A DNA stretch of 64,000 bases from an uncultured Prevotella sp. (lineage in GTDB: Bacteria > Bacteroidota > Bacteroidia > Bacteroidales > Bacteroidaceae): positions 86,909 to 150,908 of the forward strand of contig NZ_CAMJFM010000004.1 of assembly GCF_946404925.1 (NCBI RefSeq), in the 5' to 3' direction. The stretch's first letter is position 1. Each line of letters starts with the position of its first letter. Made by a program: the position numbers and the translations under genes. A model generated the notes under the pieces. It was not told the origin of the DNA. It saw only the letters and a list, made by a program, of their open reading frames with translations, and made no database searches. Positions 24,040 to 33,233 of this stretch are shown here, in pieces.

Positions 24040-25931
24040 GCCAATATAGCTTTCTTAATACCCTCCTCGTCAATGCCTACTATGTGCATCAGCTCCTTAA
24101 CGGTGCCGTGCTCCACAAAGTTGTCAGGTAGTCCAAGTCTCTGTATTTTCGGTGCATATCCGTGGTCGTTCATCCACTCAAGCACAGCCGATCCAAGTCC
24201 ACCGTTTATCACGCCGTTCTCTACGGTAATCACGCGCTTAAAGTTACGACCCACCTCATCGAGAATAGTTTCGTCCAACGGCTTTAAGAACCTCATGTCG
24301 TAATGAGCAATTGATAATTCTTTGTTCTCGTCATTTAATTGCTCGATGGCGCGCGTAACATTGTTTCCTATCGGACCAATACTCAGAACTGCTACATCTT
24401 TACCATCGTGCAGTTTTCTACCTGTACCCACTTTTATCTCTTCCAGTGGGCAACGCCAGTCTTGCAACTCACCGCCGCCTCGTGGGTATCTGATCACAAA
24501 TGGCCCCTTGTTGGGCAGTTGTGCGGTATACATCAGTCTTCTCAGCTCATGCTCATCAAATGGCGAGCATATTGTAAGGTTGGGCACTGGGCGTAGTGAG
24601 GCTAAATCGAATGCACCATGGTGTGTGGCGCCATCTTCGCCTACTAGTCCGGCGCGGTCAAAGCAGAACACTACGTTCAGGTTCAGCAGTGCTACGTCGT
24701 GAATGATATTATCGAATGCTCTTTGTGCAAATGCACTGTATATATTGCAGAATGGCAGCAGTCCGTCCTTGGCCATACCTCCGCTGAATGTTACTGCATG
24801 GCCCTCGGCTATACCCACATCGAATGTTCTGTTGGGCATCTCCTTCATCATAATGTTCATAGAGCAGCCACTTGGCATGGCAGGTGTTACGCCCACTATC
24901 TTAGGGTTCTGTTTAGCCAGTTCCAATAGCGTGTGACCAAATACATCCTGATATTTCTGAGGTTTTGTGGGGTCATTGTCCACAATGCGTTCGCCAGTAT
25001 CAGGATTGAATTTTCCAGGAGCGTGCCATGTAGTTACATCCTTTTCTGCAGGTGCATATCCGTGTCCCTTCTGAGTATGCAGGTGTAACAGCTTGGGGCC
25101 TTTCATCTGCTTCAGTTGACTCAGTATTCGTACCAACTCCTTCACGTTGTGTCCGTCAAAGGGGCCAAAGTACTGGATGTTCATACCATCGAATATGTTC
25201 TGCTGATGTGATATGGCGCTTTTCACGGCGTTGCTCAGACGGATGAGTCCCTTCTTGCGGTCGTCATTCATCATGCCGTGGCGGTTTAGCCAGCGCACCG
25301 TCTTGAATTTCAGGGCATTGTAGTGCTCGTTGGTGCTCAGGTTTAGCAGATATTGCTTCATGCCACCCACGCTACGGTCAATCGACATATTATTGTCGTT
25401 CAGAATAATCAGCAGGTTGTTGGGGCTACTTGATACGTTGTTCAGACCCTCAAATGCCAATCCGCCGCTCAGTGCACCATCGCCTATAACAGCCACCACG
25501 TGGCGGTCGTGTTTACCCTCCAGTTCGGCAGCTACAGCCATGCCTAATGCAGCCGATACCGAGTTGCTGGCATGTCCGCATGCAAAGGTGTCGTACTCGC
25601 TTTCTTCTGGTGAAGGGAAGGGTTTGATACCGCCAAGTTTTCTGTTCGTGCAGAACTTGTCTTTTCTGCCCGTCAGTATCTTGTGTCCGTAGGCTTGATG
25701 TCCCACGTCCCATACTATTCTGTCTTCTGGAGTGTTATATACGTAATGTAGAGCCACAGTAATCTCGGCCACACCTAAACTCGATGCTAAGTGTCCCGGG
25801 TTCACCGCCACTTCTTCAATAATGTCGCGTCGCAGTTCAGCGCAAACCTGTGGCAAATCTTCCACCTTCAGTTTTCTCAAATCCTCAGGTGTATCTATCT
25901 TATTTAATAGAGTAAACTCAGTCTTTTCCAC
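24036..25931 (-). CDS. dxs: 1-deoxy-D-xylulose-5-phosphate synthase
   Basis: The protein has 631 residues. Thiamine diphosphate motifs are [16 protein letters not shown] followed by [11 protein letters not shown]. The N-terminal [16 protein letters not shown] and central [19 protein letters not shown] are typical of DXS. It condenses pyruvate and glyceraldehyde 3-phosphate in the first step of the MEP isoprenoid pathway; dxr, the second step, lies at 59311. The isoprenoids feed the undecaprenyl carriers used by the envelope genes of this window. It is the first gene of a four-gene minus-strand unit. Confidence 0.95.
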   Translation of the reverse strand: MEKTEFTLLNKIDTPEDLRKLKVEDLPQVCAELRRDIIEEVAVNPGHLASSLGVAEITVALHYVYNTPEDRIVWDVGHQAYGHKILTGRKDKFCTNRKLGGIKPFPSPEESEYDTFACGHASNSVSAALGMAVAAELEGKHDRHVVAVIGDGALSGGLAFEGLNNVSSSPNNLLIILNDNNMSIDRSVGGMKQYLLNLSTNEHYNALKFKTVRWLNRHGMMNDDRKKGLIRLSNAVKSAISHQQNIFDGMNIQYFGPFDGHNVKELVRILSQLKQMKGPKLLHLHTQKGHGYAPAEKDVTTWHAPGKFNPDTGERIVDNDPTKPQKYQDVFGHTLLELAKQNPKIVGVTPAMPSGCSMNIMMKEMPNRTFDVGIAEGHAVTFSGGMAKDGLLPFCNIYSAFAQRAFDNIIHDVALLNLNVVFCFDRAGLVGEDGATHHGAFDLASLRPVPNLTICSPFDEHELRRLMYTAQLPNKGPFVIRYPRGGGELQDWRCPLEEIKVGTGRKLHDGKDVAVLSIGPIGNNVTRAIEQLNDENKELSIAHYDMRFLKPLDETILDEVGRNFKRVITVENGVINGGLGSAVLEWMNDHGYAPKIQRLGLPDNFVEHGTVKELMHIVGIDEEGIKKAILA

Positions 25932-25953
25932 ACAAAATATATTTTTTCGAGTG

Positions 25954-25984
25954 CAAAGTTAAGCAAATTTATTCAAATTACAAA
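25954..25984 (-). promoter_or_regulatory. Promoter for dxs-trkA-trkH-manA
   Basis: The minus strand reads TTTG (25981-25984), a 19-nt spacer, and TAACTTTG (25954-25961), a good -33/-7 pair. The ATG lies 22 nt downstream. Confidence 0.75.
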
Positions 25985-26023
25985 ATAAATCACTAAATTT
26001 GCATTCTGAAGTATTAAACTATT

Positions 26024-26662
26024 TTAAATCTGCCCACTCTCAACCATTAGTACCACTCGCTCAGTCAGTCGGTCTACGCCTTGCGCATCATATTCCTTTT
26101 TCAGCGATGCGCCGAATCCCCAAGCAAACACCTGCCAGAATCCTGCTCTCAGTGGCCCCATAAAGGCCTTTATCATGTCGTAGCTGCTCGAGTGGCACTC
26201 GCGGTCTATTAGTTTTATCAGTAGCTTTCCCTGACTATAGGTCAGTTTTTTCATTTTTGGCTTGTATGTCTTGAATATGTCTGCTTCTACACGCTTCATG
26301 TGCTCGGCCTTAGCCTTGTCGTTCGGTAGTGTTTCCAGGTACTCAGTGGTTTCTATCAGCATCATTCTGGCCTCTTTGGCTATAGGTAGTACCTTTTTTA
26401 CGTTCGTCACTAGTCGCATGTAGCTCTGTGCCTGTCGTTTGTTCTTAAACGTCAGCTGTGGATACACATACACGTTGTTCATCTCCATAAACTGTATGCT
26501 ATCTCCCTCATGCAGTACCTTTCCCACTTTAACTGTGGGCACAAATGTCGGCGAGTCCATCTCCGCCAGCACCTGCTCGGCGGTCAACCTCTGTTCCTCC
26601 TGCGCCTCTGCAGCAAGCGAACACAGAGTAAATGCTATAGATAAAGCAAGCCATTTCTTCAT
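26024..26662 (-). CDS. DUF4294 family exported protein
   Basis: The protein has 212 residues with a signal peptide (MKKWLALSIAFTLCSLAAEAQ). The mature chain shows the DUF4294 pattern: GDSIQFMEMNNVYVYPQLTFKN, a charged helical middle (KVLPIAKEARMML, MKRVEADIFKTYKPKMKKLT), then LIKLIDRECHSSSYDMIK and a tryptophan/glycine-rich end. The function is unknown and no catalytic motif stands out. The promoter -7 box lies only 8 nt upstream of the ATG. Confidence 0.8.
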   Translation of the reverse strand: MKKWLALSIAFTLCSLAAEAQEEQRLTAEQVLAEMDSPTFVPTVKVGKVLHEGDSIQFMEMNNVYVYPQLTFKNKRQAQSYMRLVTNVKKVLPIAKEARMMLIETTEYLETLPNDKAKAEHMKRVEADIFKTYKPKMKKLTYSQGKLLIKLIDRECHSSSYDMIKAFMGPLRAGFWQVFAWGFGASLKKEYDAQGVDRLTERVVLMVESGQI

Positions 26663-26670
26663 TTCGGGTG

Positions 26671-26678
26671 CAAAGGTA
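26671..26678 (-). promoter_or_regulatory. Promoter -7 box for the DUF4294 gene
   Basis: The minus strand reads TACCTTTG, ending 8 nt before the ATG, so the 5' leader is very short or absent. Confidence 0.65.
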
Positions 26679-26743
26679 GTGCTATTTTTTTATAATCCTA
26701 TCCTTTTTTTGAACCTTTTTGCATTTATTTCATATAAATACCT

Positions 26744-26751
26744 TAACTTTG
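26744..26751 (+). promoter_or_regulatory. Promoter -7 box for the helix-hairpin-helix protein
   Basis: TAACTTTG matches TAnnTTTG; a TTTG at 26718-26721 is a possible -33 with a 22-nt spacer. The ATG lies 22 nt downstream. Confidence 0.65.
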
Positions 26752-26773
26752 CAGGCCAAAAGAGTTTGTTTCT

Positions 26774-28705
26774 ATGGATAATATAAGAATAAGATTGGTC
26801 ATAGTAATGTGTTTGACTGTGCTTGGTGCTCGGGCACAGGAGGAACATGAGTGGGTGCAGTATCTGAATCAGGTGATGACAGCGGAAGATATGGAAGCAG
26901 TGGAGTGGCAGCTGAACTACGACCTGCTTTGTGAACTAGAACAGCACCCGATAAACATTAATAAGGCAACACGCGAAGAACTAGAACAGTTACCATTTCT
27001 GTCGACACAACAAGTAGAGGCTTTGGTGGAATATCTTTATCGGTATAGAGAGATGAAATCATTGGCAGAGCTACAGATGATTCCTGAGATAGGGCCGCAG
27101 GTTAGGAAACTATTGGAATGCTTTGTCTATGTGGGTGACGGGCCAAAATATACTCCACGTTTCAAACATGAATTGATAGTAAATGGTCGGATACCTTTTT
27201 ATGAGCGTAAAGGCGACGATGATGTTTATATTGGAGACAAATATCGCCATTGGTTCCGATATCAGATGGAGCGTGGCGACCAAATAAAACTGGGACTTGT
27301 TGCCTCGAAAGATGCAGGAGAACCCTTCTTTGCAGATAAGAATAAGTATGGCTACGACTACTATTCGCCATATTTTCAATTGAAAAAGACAGGACGATTA
27401 GAAACTCTGGTGCTTGGAAACTTCAGGGCATCGATGGGCATAGGAATGGTGATGAACAATAGCTTTGGATTGGGTAAGATTGCTATGTTGCAGAATTTGG
27501 GCCGAAACACTATTGGATTACGGGCGCACTCTTCACGATCGGAAGGATATCTGCAGGGGGCTGGAGTTACCGTCAACCTTGGCCGAGGCATAAGGACTAT
27601 GGCTTTTGTATCGTATACTCCTATGGATGCAACGCTGAATAACGACGGAACCGCCCGCACAATCGTAACAACAGGCTATCATCGTACAGAAAAAGAGATG
27701 GCTAAGAAACACAACCTACACGTATTGAAAACGGGCGGAACACTACGATATGATACAGGAAGACTGCACCTGGCACTGAATACACTTTATAATCATCTGG
27801 ACCGCAGACTGAGTCCTTACAAAAAGGAACTATACAACCTGTATAAACCAGAAGGTGCTGACTTTATGAATGCCAGTATAGACTATGGTTATAGAGGACA
27901 TCGGTGGGCGCTGAATGGTGAAACGGCTACCGACTCTAAAGGACATATTGCAACCATAAACACAATAAGCTTGACTACGGCTAACAATCTGAGTATAATG
28001 ATGCTACAGCGTTTCTATTCCTATCAATACGCATCGCTCGATGCACAGAGCTTCAGTGATGGTGGTAGAGTGCAGAACGAAAGCGGATTCTACGTGGGAC
28101 TATCGTGGCAACCATCGTCCACTTGGCAACTGTCGGCATATACTGATTTTGCCTACCACCCATGGGTCACGTATCGTGAATCGGGGGCGTCGTATTCGAT
28201 TGATAATCTGCTACAATGTGTACACACTACCGAGAGATGGAAACTGATGGCGCGTTATAGACTGAAAGTAAAAGAGCAGGAACATAGAACCCGACTGAGT
28301 GTGGAGTATACATTGCCCAAGTTTAGTGCAAGAACGCAATTTGATGGCGGCTATTGTGCGGCTGGGGGAACAGAACTTGGTGCGATGGTAAGTGAGAATG
28401 TGGCATATACCCACGATTGGCTTCGGTTGAATGCTGGAGTGGGCTATTTTAATACTGATAGTAGTAAAAGTAAGGTTTATCTGTATGAGAACGGCCCGCT
28501 TTATACCTACTCGATGCAGCAATTCTATGGCGAGGGTATGCGATACTGGTTGATGCTAAGAGCCAATGCAGGTGGAAAACTCACGCTTACTGCAAAACTG
28601 GGAGTTACTTCTTATTTTAATCGAGATAAAATTAGTAGTGGATCTCAACAGATAGACCAATCAAACCAAACGGACCTTGATATCCAAATAAGGTGGAAAA
28701 TCTAA
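26774..28705 (+). CDS. Exported helix-hairpin-helix protein with a predicted beta-barrel
   Basis: The protein has 643 residues. After a signal peptide (cleavage near ARAQ) come two ComEA-like helix-hairpin-helix motifs (about 57-115; INKATREELEQLPFL and LQMIPEIGPQVRKLL). About 500 residues follow with alternating aromatic/polar strands (YGYRGHRWALNGE, YTLPKFSARTQFDGG), ending in DLDIQIRWKI as outer-membrane barrels often do. HhH motifs usually bind DNA without sequence specificity, which would fit DNA uptake at the outer membrane, but no experiment is implied. The codon style is more A-rich than its neighbours. It converges on the GT4 gene with a 2-bp gap. Confidence 0.72.
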   Translation: MDNIRIRLVIVMCLTVLGARAQEEHEWVQYLNQVMTAEDMEAVEWQLNYDLLCELEQHPININKATREELEQLPFLSTQQVEALVEYLYRYREMKSLAELQMIPEIGPQVRKLLECFVYVGDGPKYTPRFKHELIVNGRIPFYERKGDDDVYIGDKYRHWFRYQMERGDQIKLGLVASKDAGEPFFADKNKYGYDYYSPYFQLKKTGRLETLVLGNFRASMGIGMVMNNSFGLGKIAMLQNLGRNTIGLRAHSSRSEGYLQGAGVTVNLGRGIRTMAFVSYTPMDATLNNDGTARTIVTTGYHRTEKEMAKKHNLHVLKTGGTLRYDTGRLHLALNTLYNHLDRRLSPYKKELYNLYKPEGADFMNASIDYGYRGHRWALNGETATDSKGHIATINTISLTTANNLSIMMLQRFYSYQYASLDAQSFSDGGRVQNESGFYVGLSWQPSSTWQLSAYTDFAYHPWVTYRESGASYSIDNLLQCVHTTERWKLMARYRLKVKEQEHRTRLSVEYTLPKFSARTQFDGGYCAAGGTELGAMVSENVAYTHDWLRLNAGVGYFNTDSSKSKVYLYENGPLYTYSMQQFYGEGMRYWLMLRANAGGKLTLTAKLGVTSYFNRDKISSGSQQIDQSNQTDLDIQIRWKI

Positions 28706-28707
28706 TT

Positions 28708-29835
28708 TCAACCTAATATTTTCTTGTAGACTTCGACTACCTGACCTGCTACATCATTACCATTGAAGCGACGAATGTAATCCATGCTGCGCTTAATGTG
28801 CTCTTCTCTGCCATCGGCCCCTTTAAGACTGTGGCAGATGGCATCGGCCATGCCTATGGCATCATCTGGTGCAACATAAAGAGAATCCGGTCCGCCCGCC
28901 TCTTCAAGACACGAGCCAGTGCAAGCAACTACAGGCAAGCCGCAGCTGATGGCCTCGATGATGGGAATACCAAAACCCTCGTATACGCTGGGATAGACAA
29001 AGCACTCGGCACCTGCATAAAGTGCGGGAAGTTCGGCATCGGACACACCGTGGAGGATGTGCAAACGCGATTCGAGTCCATGGGTATTGGCATAGGCAGA
29101 TATCTGATCGGTGTACTTGGTATGGCGGCCTACAAGAACGAGATGCAGGTCGTTAGGCAAGTGTTCTAAGGCTTTAACGGCTAAAAGGGTGTTCTTACGA
29201 GCTTCAATTGAACCGACGGATAGGATGTAACGTCCTATTTTTTTAGAAAGAGTGGAAAGAGGGGCGTTGGGAGATATGTTAAAGCGGGGAGAACACGATT
29301 GATAAATGAGTGAGATTTTATCCTCAGAAACATCAGTACCACCAAATTCTAAAATGTCGCGCTTGGTGCACTCGCTGATGGCGATGATATGATCGGCCTC
29401 GCGGAGAGTAAAACGGAACTTCCAGGTGTAGAGTTTGACATCGATGGGATTGTAGAACTCGGGATGACGCAGGAAGATGAGGTCGTGTATGGTAACAACA
29501 CTCTTGATGCCTGACTTGCGGATGCCAAAAGGAAGTTCGCCTGAGAGACCATGATACAACTGTACACCATCACGTAGAAGGTCGTTAACGATACCTCGAC
29601 TACGCCAATAGGCTTTGCCGAGAAGTGTGGAGTGTGGGGTGTGGAGTGATATATTGCCGGTCTGGATTACCTGATTTCTTAAATCCTCACGTCCTTCATC
29701 GGGGGCGTAGAGACGAAGGTTGAGTGGATACTTAGAGAGGTCGTTGACAAGGGTGCGGCCATAAGAGCCGAGACCTGTGCCGTTACGAACGATGCGCTTG
29801 GCGTCGAAACCTATGATTGGATACTGATTACTCAT
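28708..29835 (-). CDS. Glycosyltransferase family 4
   Basis: The protein has 375 residues with a GT-B fold. The N-terminal Rossmann half has RNGTGLGSYGRTLVNDL; the C-terminal half has ILSVGSIEARKNT, LVLVGRH and the E-x7-E motif in EGFGIPIIEAISCGLPVVA. It transfers a sugar from a nucleotide donor in the cytoplasm during polysaccharide or glycolipid assembly. It is the last gene of a minus-strand unit with GtrA, GT2 and a GT87-like protein, with four-base overlaps between the genes. A heptamer repeat (29625-29648) encodes part of the N-terminal half (HTPHSTL). Confidence 0.87.
   Translation of the reverse strand: MSNQYPIIGFDAKRIVRNGTGLGSYGRTLVNDLSKYPLNLRLYAPDEGREDLRNQVIQTGNISLHTPHSTLLGKAYWRSRGIVNDLLRDGVQLYHGLSGELPFGIRKSGIKSVVTIHDLIFLRHPEFYNPIDVKLYTWKFRFTLREADHIIAISECTKRDILEFGGTDVSEDKISLIYQSCSPRFNISPNAPLSTLSKKIGRYILSVGSIEARKNTLLAVKALEHLPNDLHLVLVGRHTKYTDQISAYANTHGLESRLHILHGVSDAELPALYAGAECFVYPSVYEGFGIPIIEAISCGLPVVACTGSCLEEAGGPDSLYVAPDDAIGMADAICHSLKGADGREEHIKRSMDYIRRFNGNDVAGQVVEVYKKILG
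29625..29648 (-). repeat. Heptamer repeat inside the GT4 coding sequence
   Basis: The plus strand reads GTGTGGA, GTGTGGG, GTGTGGA and a partial GTG. It is in frame with, and translated as part of, the GT4 protein. It has the same unit length as the intergenic heptamer arrays. Confidence 0.88.
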
Positions 29836-30221
29836 TTATTGCGGGAGAAATGCTTGAATACAAAACGAACGATTATAAAATTGGTGGGTACGGCTATGAG
29901 TAGCACGGCAAACGGGGCTACAAGACGGTGAAGACCAACCCACAGGAAAAAGTTAAACAACCCTAACTGTAAGAAATAATTAAAGATGTGGGCTCCTGTA
30001 AAGCCTACACCATTACGGGCTGAGGTGTGCTTACGGAAGGTGAAGCGGGCAGAGAGAAAGTAATTAACAATGAAACTAACAATGTAGCCTGTGGTATAGG
30101 CCACGTTAAGGTTAATCCAATGTTGTAGTAGCCAATATACACCATAGTGAATGGCTACGGCTATAACACCTACAATGCCAAAGCGGATAATCTGTCCAAG
30201 AGTTTCTCTACTAATAATCAT
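29832..30221 (-). CDS. GtrA family membrane protein
   Basis: The protein has 129 residues and four predicted membrane helices, with the family pattern IIRFGIVGVIAVAIHYGVYWLLQ near the start, NYFLSARFTFR in the middle and FIIVRFVFKHFS at the end. GtrA proteins are thought to move undecaprenyl-phosphate-linked sugars across the inner membrane. It lies between the GT2 gene (4-bp overlap) and the GT4 gene (4-bp overlap). The GT2 neighbour is the likely GtrB-type partner that loads the lipid. Confidence 0.88.
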   Translation of the reverse strand: MIISRETLGQIIRFGIVGVIAVAIHYGVYWLLQHWINLNVAYTTGYIVSFIVNYFLSARFTFRKHTSARNGVGFTGAHIFNYFLQLGLFNFFLWVGLHRLVAPFAVLLIAVPTNFIIVRFVFKHFSRNK

Positions 30222-31168
30222 GAGGCAACTTCAGGGTTTACGGGTTCTTCGTGTTCCGACACAAGATACACGGGGCGTTGCTTACTCTCGTGGAAGATAC
30301 GGCCAAGATACTCGCCGATGATGCCAAGTGAAAGAAGCTGGGCACCACCAAGAAACAGCATTACAACCATGATGGTGGGGTAGCCGCGAACAGGATCGCC
30401 GTAGAGTAGGGTGCAACACAGAATATAAATGAGATAGACAAAGGCGCACAACGAGCTGAGTAGGCCTAACACGGTAGAGATGCGAAGGGGGAGCGTGGTG
30501 TAGGAAGTGACACCCTCGATAGAGAGGCGCAGCAGACTCCAAAAGTTGAACGACGAATGTCCCTCGAGACGCGAACCCTGCTCAAAGAGAATCTCCTTCT
30601 TTTTAAATCCTATCCAGCAATACATGCCTTTAGTGTAGCGCTGAGACTCGCGCAGTTGGCGCAGAGCTTCGATGCACTTGTGGTCGAGAAGACGGAAATC
30701 GCCTACATTCTGCAATACATCGATGCGCGATACAAGTTGAAGCAAGCGGTAGTAGGCCAGTGTAAAAATACGGCGTAATATGGGCTCACGGCCGCGATCG
30801 GTTCGTCGAGCATAGACATCATCGAATCCTGCTTCCCATTGCTCCAACATCTGGGGTATAACCGAGGGTGGGTGCTGAAGGTCGGCATCCATGATGACAA
30901 CACAATCGCCCTGAGCATAGTCGAAACCGGCAAGCATAGCAGCCTCCTTGCCGAAATTGCGTGAGAGCGAAACGTAACCGAAACGGGAATCACGGCTATG
31001 GATAGATTTGATGACACTGAGGGTGTTGTCCTTGCTACCATCATTGATGAGCAGTACCTGCCACTGATACTGGGTATGCTGATTGATGATGGTGGTGATG
31101 GCCGCCTGCATGTGGGGCAGCGAGGCCTCCTCGTTGTAGCAGGGAATGATAATAGATACTGTCTTCAT
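30218..31168 (-). CDS. GtrB/DPM1-like polyprenyl-phosphate glycosyltransferase (GT2)
   Basis: The protein has 316 residues. The GT-A domain shows SIIIPCYNEEASLPHM, LLINDGSKDNT, and VVIMDADLQHPPSVIP with the catalytic DAD. Two membrane helices follow near the C-terminus (LPLRISTVLGLLSSLCAFVYLIYIL and a second starting TIMVVMLFLGGAQ). This is the layout of enzymes that load a sugar onto undecaprenyl phosphate. With GtrA and the GT-C proteins on either side it makes a lipid-linked sugar pathway. Confidence 0.9.
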   Translation of the reverse strand: MKTVSIIIPCYNEEASLPHMQAAITTIINQHTQYQWQVLLINDGSKDNTLSVIKSIHSRDSRFGYVSLSRNFGKEAAMLAGFDYAQGDCVVIMDADLQHPPSVIPQMLEQWEAGFDDVYARRTDRGREPILRRIFTLAYYRLLQLVSRIDVLQNVGDFRLLDHKCIEALRQLRESQRYTKGMYCWIGFKKKEILFEQGSRLEGHSSFNFWSLLRLSIEGVTSYTTLPLRISTVLGLLSSLCAFVYLIYILCCTLLYGDPVRGYPTIMVVMLFLGGAQLLSLGIIGEYLGRIFHESKQRPVYLVSEHEEPVNPEVAS

Positions 31169-32355
31169 GATATGGTGGTGTTATTATAGTTTTCGATGCT
31201 ATAGTTGCGTGTACAAAGCTCATACGACAGCTTGAACCAGATAAGCGCCACAGGCAGTGCCTTGAGCGAATAGGGCTTGATGAGTTGGCGCCATACAACC
31301 GTGGGGAACAGGTCGGACGGCGACATCGAGGTGATGATAAAGGCAAATATCATAAGAGCAATGTCGAAGCGGTTGCGCTGCCAAGGGACTGTGGTGTACC
31401 AAATGGCAACACCACCCATGGCGATGATATATCCATACGACTCGGAACCTGTGCTGAACAGTACAACAAACATAAGAACAGAGGCAAGTACTGCCATGCG
31501 GAACGCCTGATGCTTATATTGACTGAACCGCAGGTAGGGTAGGGCAAAGACGATGAGCCCGGGGATAAGTAGCCATAGGTCGCTGTAAGTAGCGCATCCT
31601 GATACCTTGCGTACGATGCCAAGCAACGAAATGTTCTGGCCGGCAGCAAACTGGTTGAGATTATTTTTATGCACCAGTACATCGTACCACTCGTGATACT
31701 CCCGGATGACATATTCGGGGCCGAATGCCAGCATAGGCACAACGAGCAGGATGACTGTCCACGCAGCAGTCCAGCCAAGGAACTTTAGGCGATGGCGCGA
31801 GAACGGCAGAAAGGCCAGGCCCACTATGCCGTAAATCTTTGTTACTGTTCCCAAGGCTATAAGAAAACCCGCCCAACAGTCCTTCTCCTTCTCGGTGAGC
31901 AGATAGGTAAACATTACGCAGGCCAGGATAAGGCTGTTGCTCTCGGAGTCGAGAATACACGTATAAGCCTCGACTGCGATGAACCACAGCATGAACAGCT
32001 GCTGACGAGTGGTGAGCAGTGAACGACGTACGCTCCAATATGGTACGAACGTGATGATAAGCATCCATAGCAGTCGGCCCAGCTGGTATGGAAGTACGGC
32101 TAATGGTGCCATCAGCAGTGGGAACAGCGGACCGTATAGGAAATAGTTGCCGTCTTCGGGGTATATAATGTATAGCGGCATCTGCTGCCATGCGTGCCAG
32201 AAAGAATGGTAGAAGATAGAATAGTCGAGATCGAACTTGTTCTGAAGCCATATCCTTAGCCACGGCACTATGGCCATTACAAGCCATACCGTAAACAGAA
32301 AACGGAAGTCGGTCAAGAGGCGTTTTATATAGCTCAAAGTATCTTTTTTGCACAT
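31165..32355 (-). CDS. GT87-like (DUF2029) membrane glycosyltransferase
   Basis: The protein has 396 residues from MCKKDTLSYIKRLL at 32355. The frame is open further upstream, but those 51 codons run across the promoter. About ten membrane helices surround DUF2029/GT87 patterns: an acidic site after the first helix (KFDLDYSIFYHSFW), YGPLFPLLMAPLAVLP, DSESNSLILACVMF and GTVTKIYGIVGLAFLP. GT-C enzymes of this class use polyprenyl-phosphate sugars outside the membrane, which fits the GtrA/GT2 pair downstream. A relative lies at 33230. Confidence 0.83.
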   Translation of the reverse strand: MCKKDTLSYIKRLLTDFRFLFTVWLVMAIVPWLRIWLQNKFDLDYSIFYHSFWHAWQQMPLYIIYPEDGNYFLYGPLFPLLMAPLAVLPYQLGRLLWMLIITFVPYWSVRRSLLTTRQQLFMLWFIAVEAYTCILDSESNSLILACVMFTYLLTEKEKDCWAGFLIALGTVTKIYGIVGLAFLPFSRHRLKFLGWTAAWTVILLVVPMLAFGPEYVIREYHEWYDVLVHKNNLNQFAAGQNISLLGIVRKVSGCATYSDLWLLIPGLIVFALPYLRFSQYKHQAFRMAVLASVLMFVVLFSTGSESYGYIIAMGGVAIWYTTVPWQRNRFDIALMIFAFIITSMSPSDLFPTVVWRQLIKPYSLKALPVALIWFKLSYELCTRNYSIENYNNTTIS

Positions 32356-32374
32356 AAATCTAAAAATTACGCTG

Positions 32375-32382
32375 CAAAGATA
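32375..32382 (-). promoter_or_regulatory. Promoter -7 box for the GT87-GT2-GtrA-GT4 unit
   Basis: The minus strand reads TATCTTTG. It lies 19 nt before the ATG at 32355 and only 21 bp from the -7 box of the divergent deacetylase, so the two promoters overlap. Confidence 0.65.
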
Positions 32383-32403
32383 CAAATATTTTAGAATTTT
32401 TAC

Positions 32404-32411
32404 TATCTTTG
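32404..32411 (+). promoter_or_regulatory. Promoter -7 box for the deacetylase unit
   Basis: TATCTTTG matches TAnnTTTG. Its -33 region would fall on the divergent promoter at 32375-32382. It shows that the deacetylase start must lie further downstream than the first open codon at 32409. Confidence 0.65.
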
Positions 32412-32435
32412 CATAAAAAATATCGAAATGTTGGT

Positions 32436-33233
32436 ATGATATTACTGAGTTTTGACACCGAAGAATATGATGTTCCCCGCGAACATGGAGTGGAGTTTTC
32501 GTTGGCACAGGGCATGGAAGTGTCGATAGAGGGTACGAATAGGATACTGGACTGTCTTAAGGCCAATAACGTAAAAGCAACATTCTTCTGCACAGGCAAT
32601 TTTGCACAGAATGCACCCGATGTGATGCAGCGAATAATGGCTGAAGGACACGAGGTGGCTTGTCATGGTGTAGACCATTGGCTGCCCAAGGAGACTGACT
32701 TTGCCGAATCAAAAAGAATAGTAGAGGAGGTGACGGGCCGGCAGGTGTACGGCTATCGACAGCCCAGAATGTTTCCGGTGGTAGAGTCGGAGATAAAGAG
32801 AGTGGGCTATCGCTATAACTCATCACTTAATCCTGCGTTTATCCCTGGACGGTATATGCACCTAACTGCTCCGCGGACATGGTTCGTGAAGGATGGGGTG
32901 ATGCAGATACCGGCATCGGTAACGCCGTGGATAAGGTTCCCGCTGTTCTGGCTGGCACTGCACAACCTGCCGCAGTGGCTATATCACTGGATGGTGCGCA
33001 GGGTGCTGAGACACGACGGTTATTTTGTAACCTACTTCCATCCATGGGAGTTTTATGACCTGAAACAGCATCCGGAGTTTAAGATGCCGTTTATAATACG
33101 TAATCACAGTGGACGTGAGATGGTTGAAAGACTAGACCGCCTGATAAAGATGCTTAAAACCAATAGACACCAATTTATAACCTATAACGAATTTGTAAAC
33201 CTAAAAACGATAACTGTTGGACTGAAAGTATGA
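32436..33233 (+). CDS. Polysaccharide deacetylase (NodB homology) family protein
   Basis: The protein has 265 residues from the ATG at 32436 (MILLSFDTEEYDVP); the frame is open from a TTG inside the promoter box, which cannot be the start. NodB-type features are LSFDTEEYD, KATFFCTGNFA, GHEVACHGVDHW (the metal histidines) and YGYRQPRMFPV. The C-terminal part (FHPWEFYD) resembles the DUF3473-type deacetylases of exopolysaccharide clusters. It would remove acetyl groups from a sugar or lipid-linked glycan. A three-codon reading frame (ATG TTG GTA TGA, 32428-32439) overlaps its start. It overlaps the next gene by four bases. Confidence 0.82.
   Translation: MILLSFDTEEYDVPREHGVEFSLAQGMEVSIEGTNRILDCLKANNVKATFFCTGNFAQNAPDVMQRIMAEGHEVACHGVDHWLPKETDFAESKRIVEEVTGRQVYGYRQPRMFPVVESEIKRVGYRYNSSLNPAFIPGRYMHLTAPRTWFVKDGVMQIPASVTPWIRFPLFWLALHNLPQWLYHWMVRRVLRHDGYFVTYFHPWEFYDLKQHPEFKMPFIIRNHSGREMVERLDRLIKMLKTNRHQFITYNEFVNLKTITVGLKV

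Noticed and set aside
26774..28705. ComEA as the name for the helix-hairpin-helix protein
   Set aside because: ComEA is a small membrane protein; this one is a 643-residue exported chain with a long strand-rich C-terminal part, so only the motif is shared.
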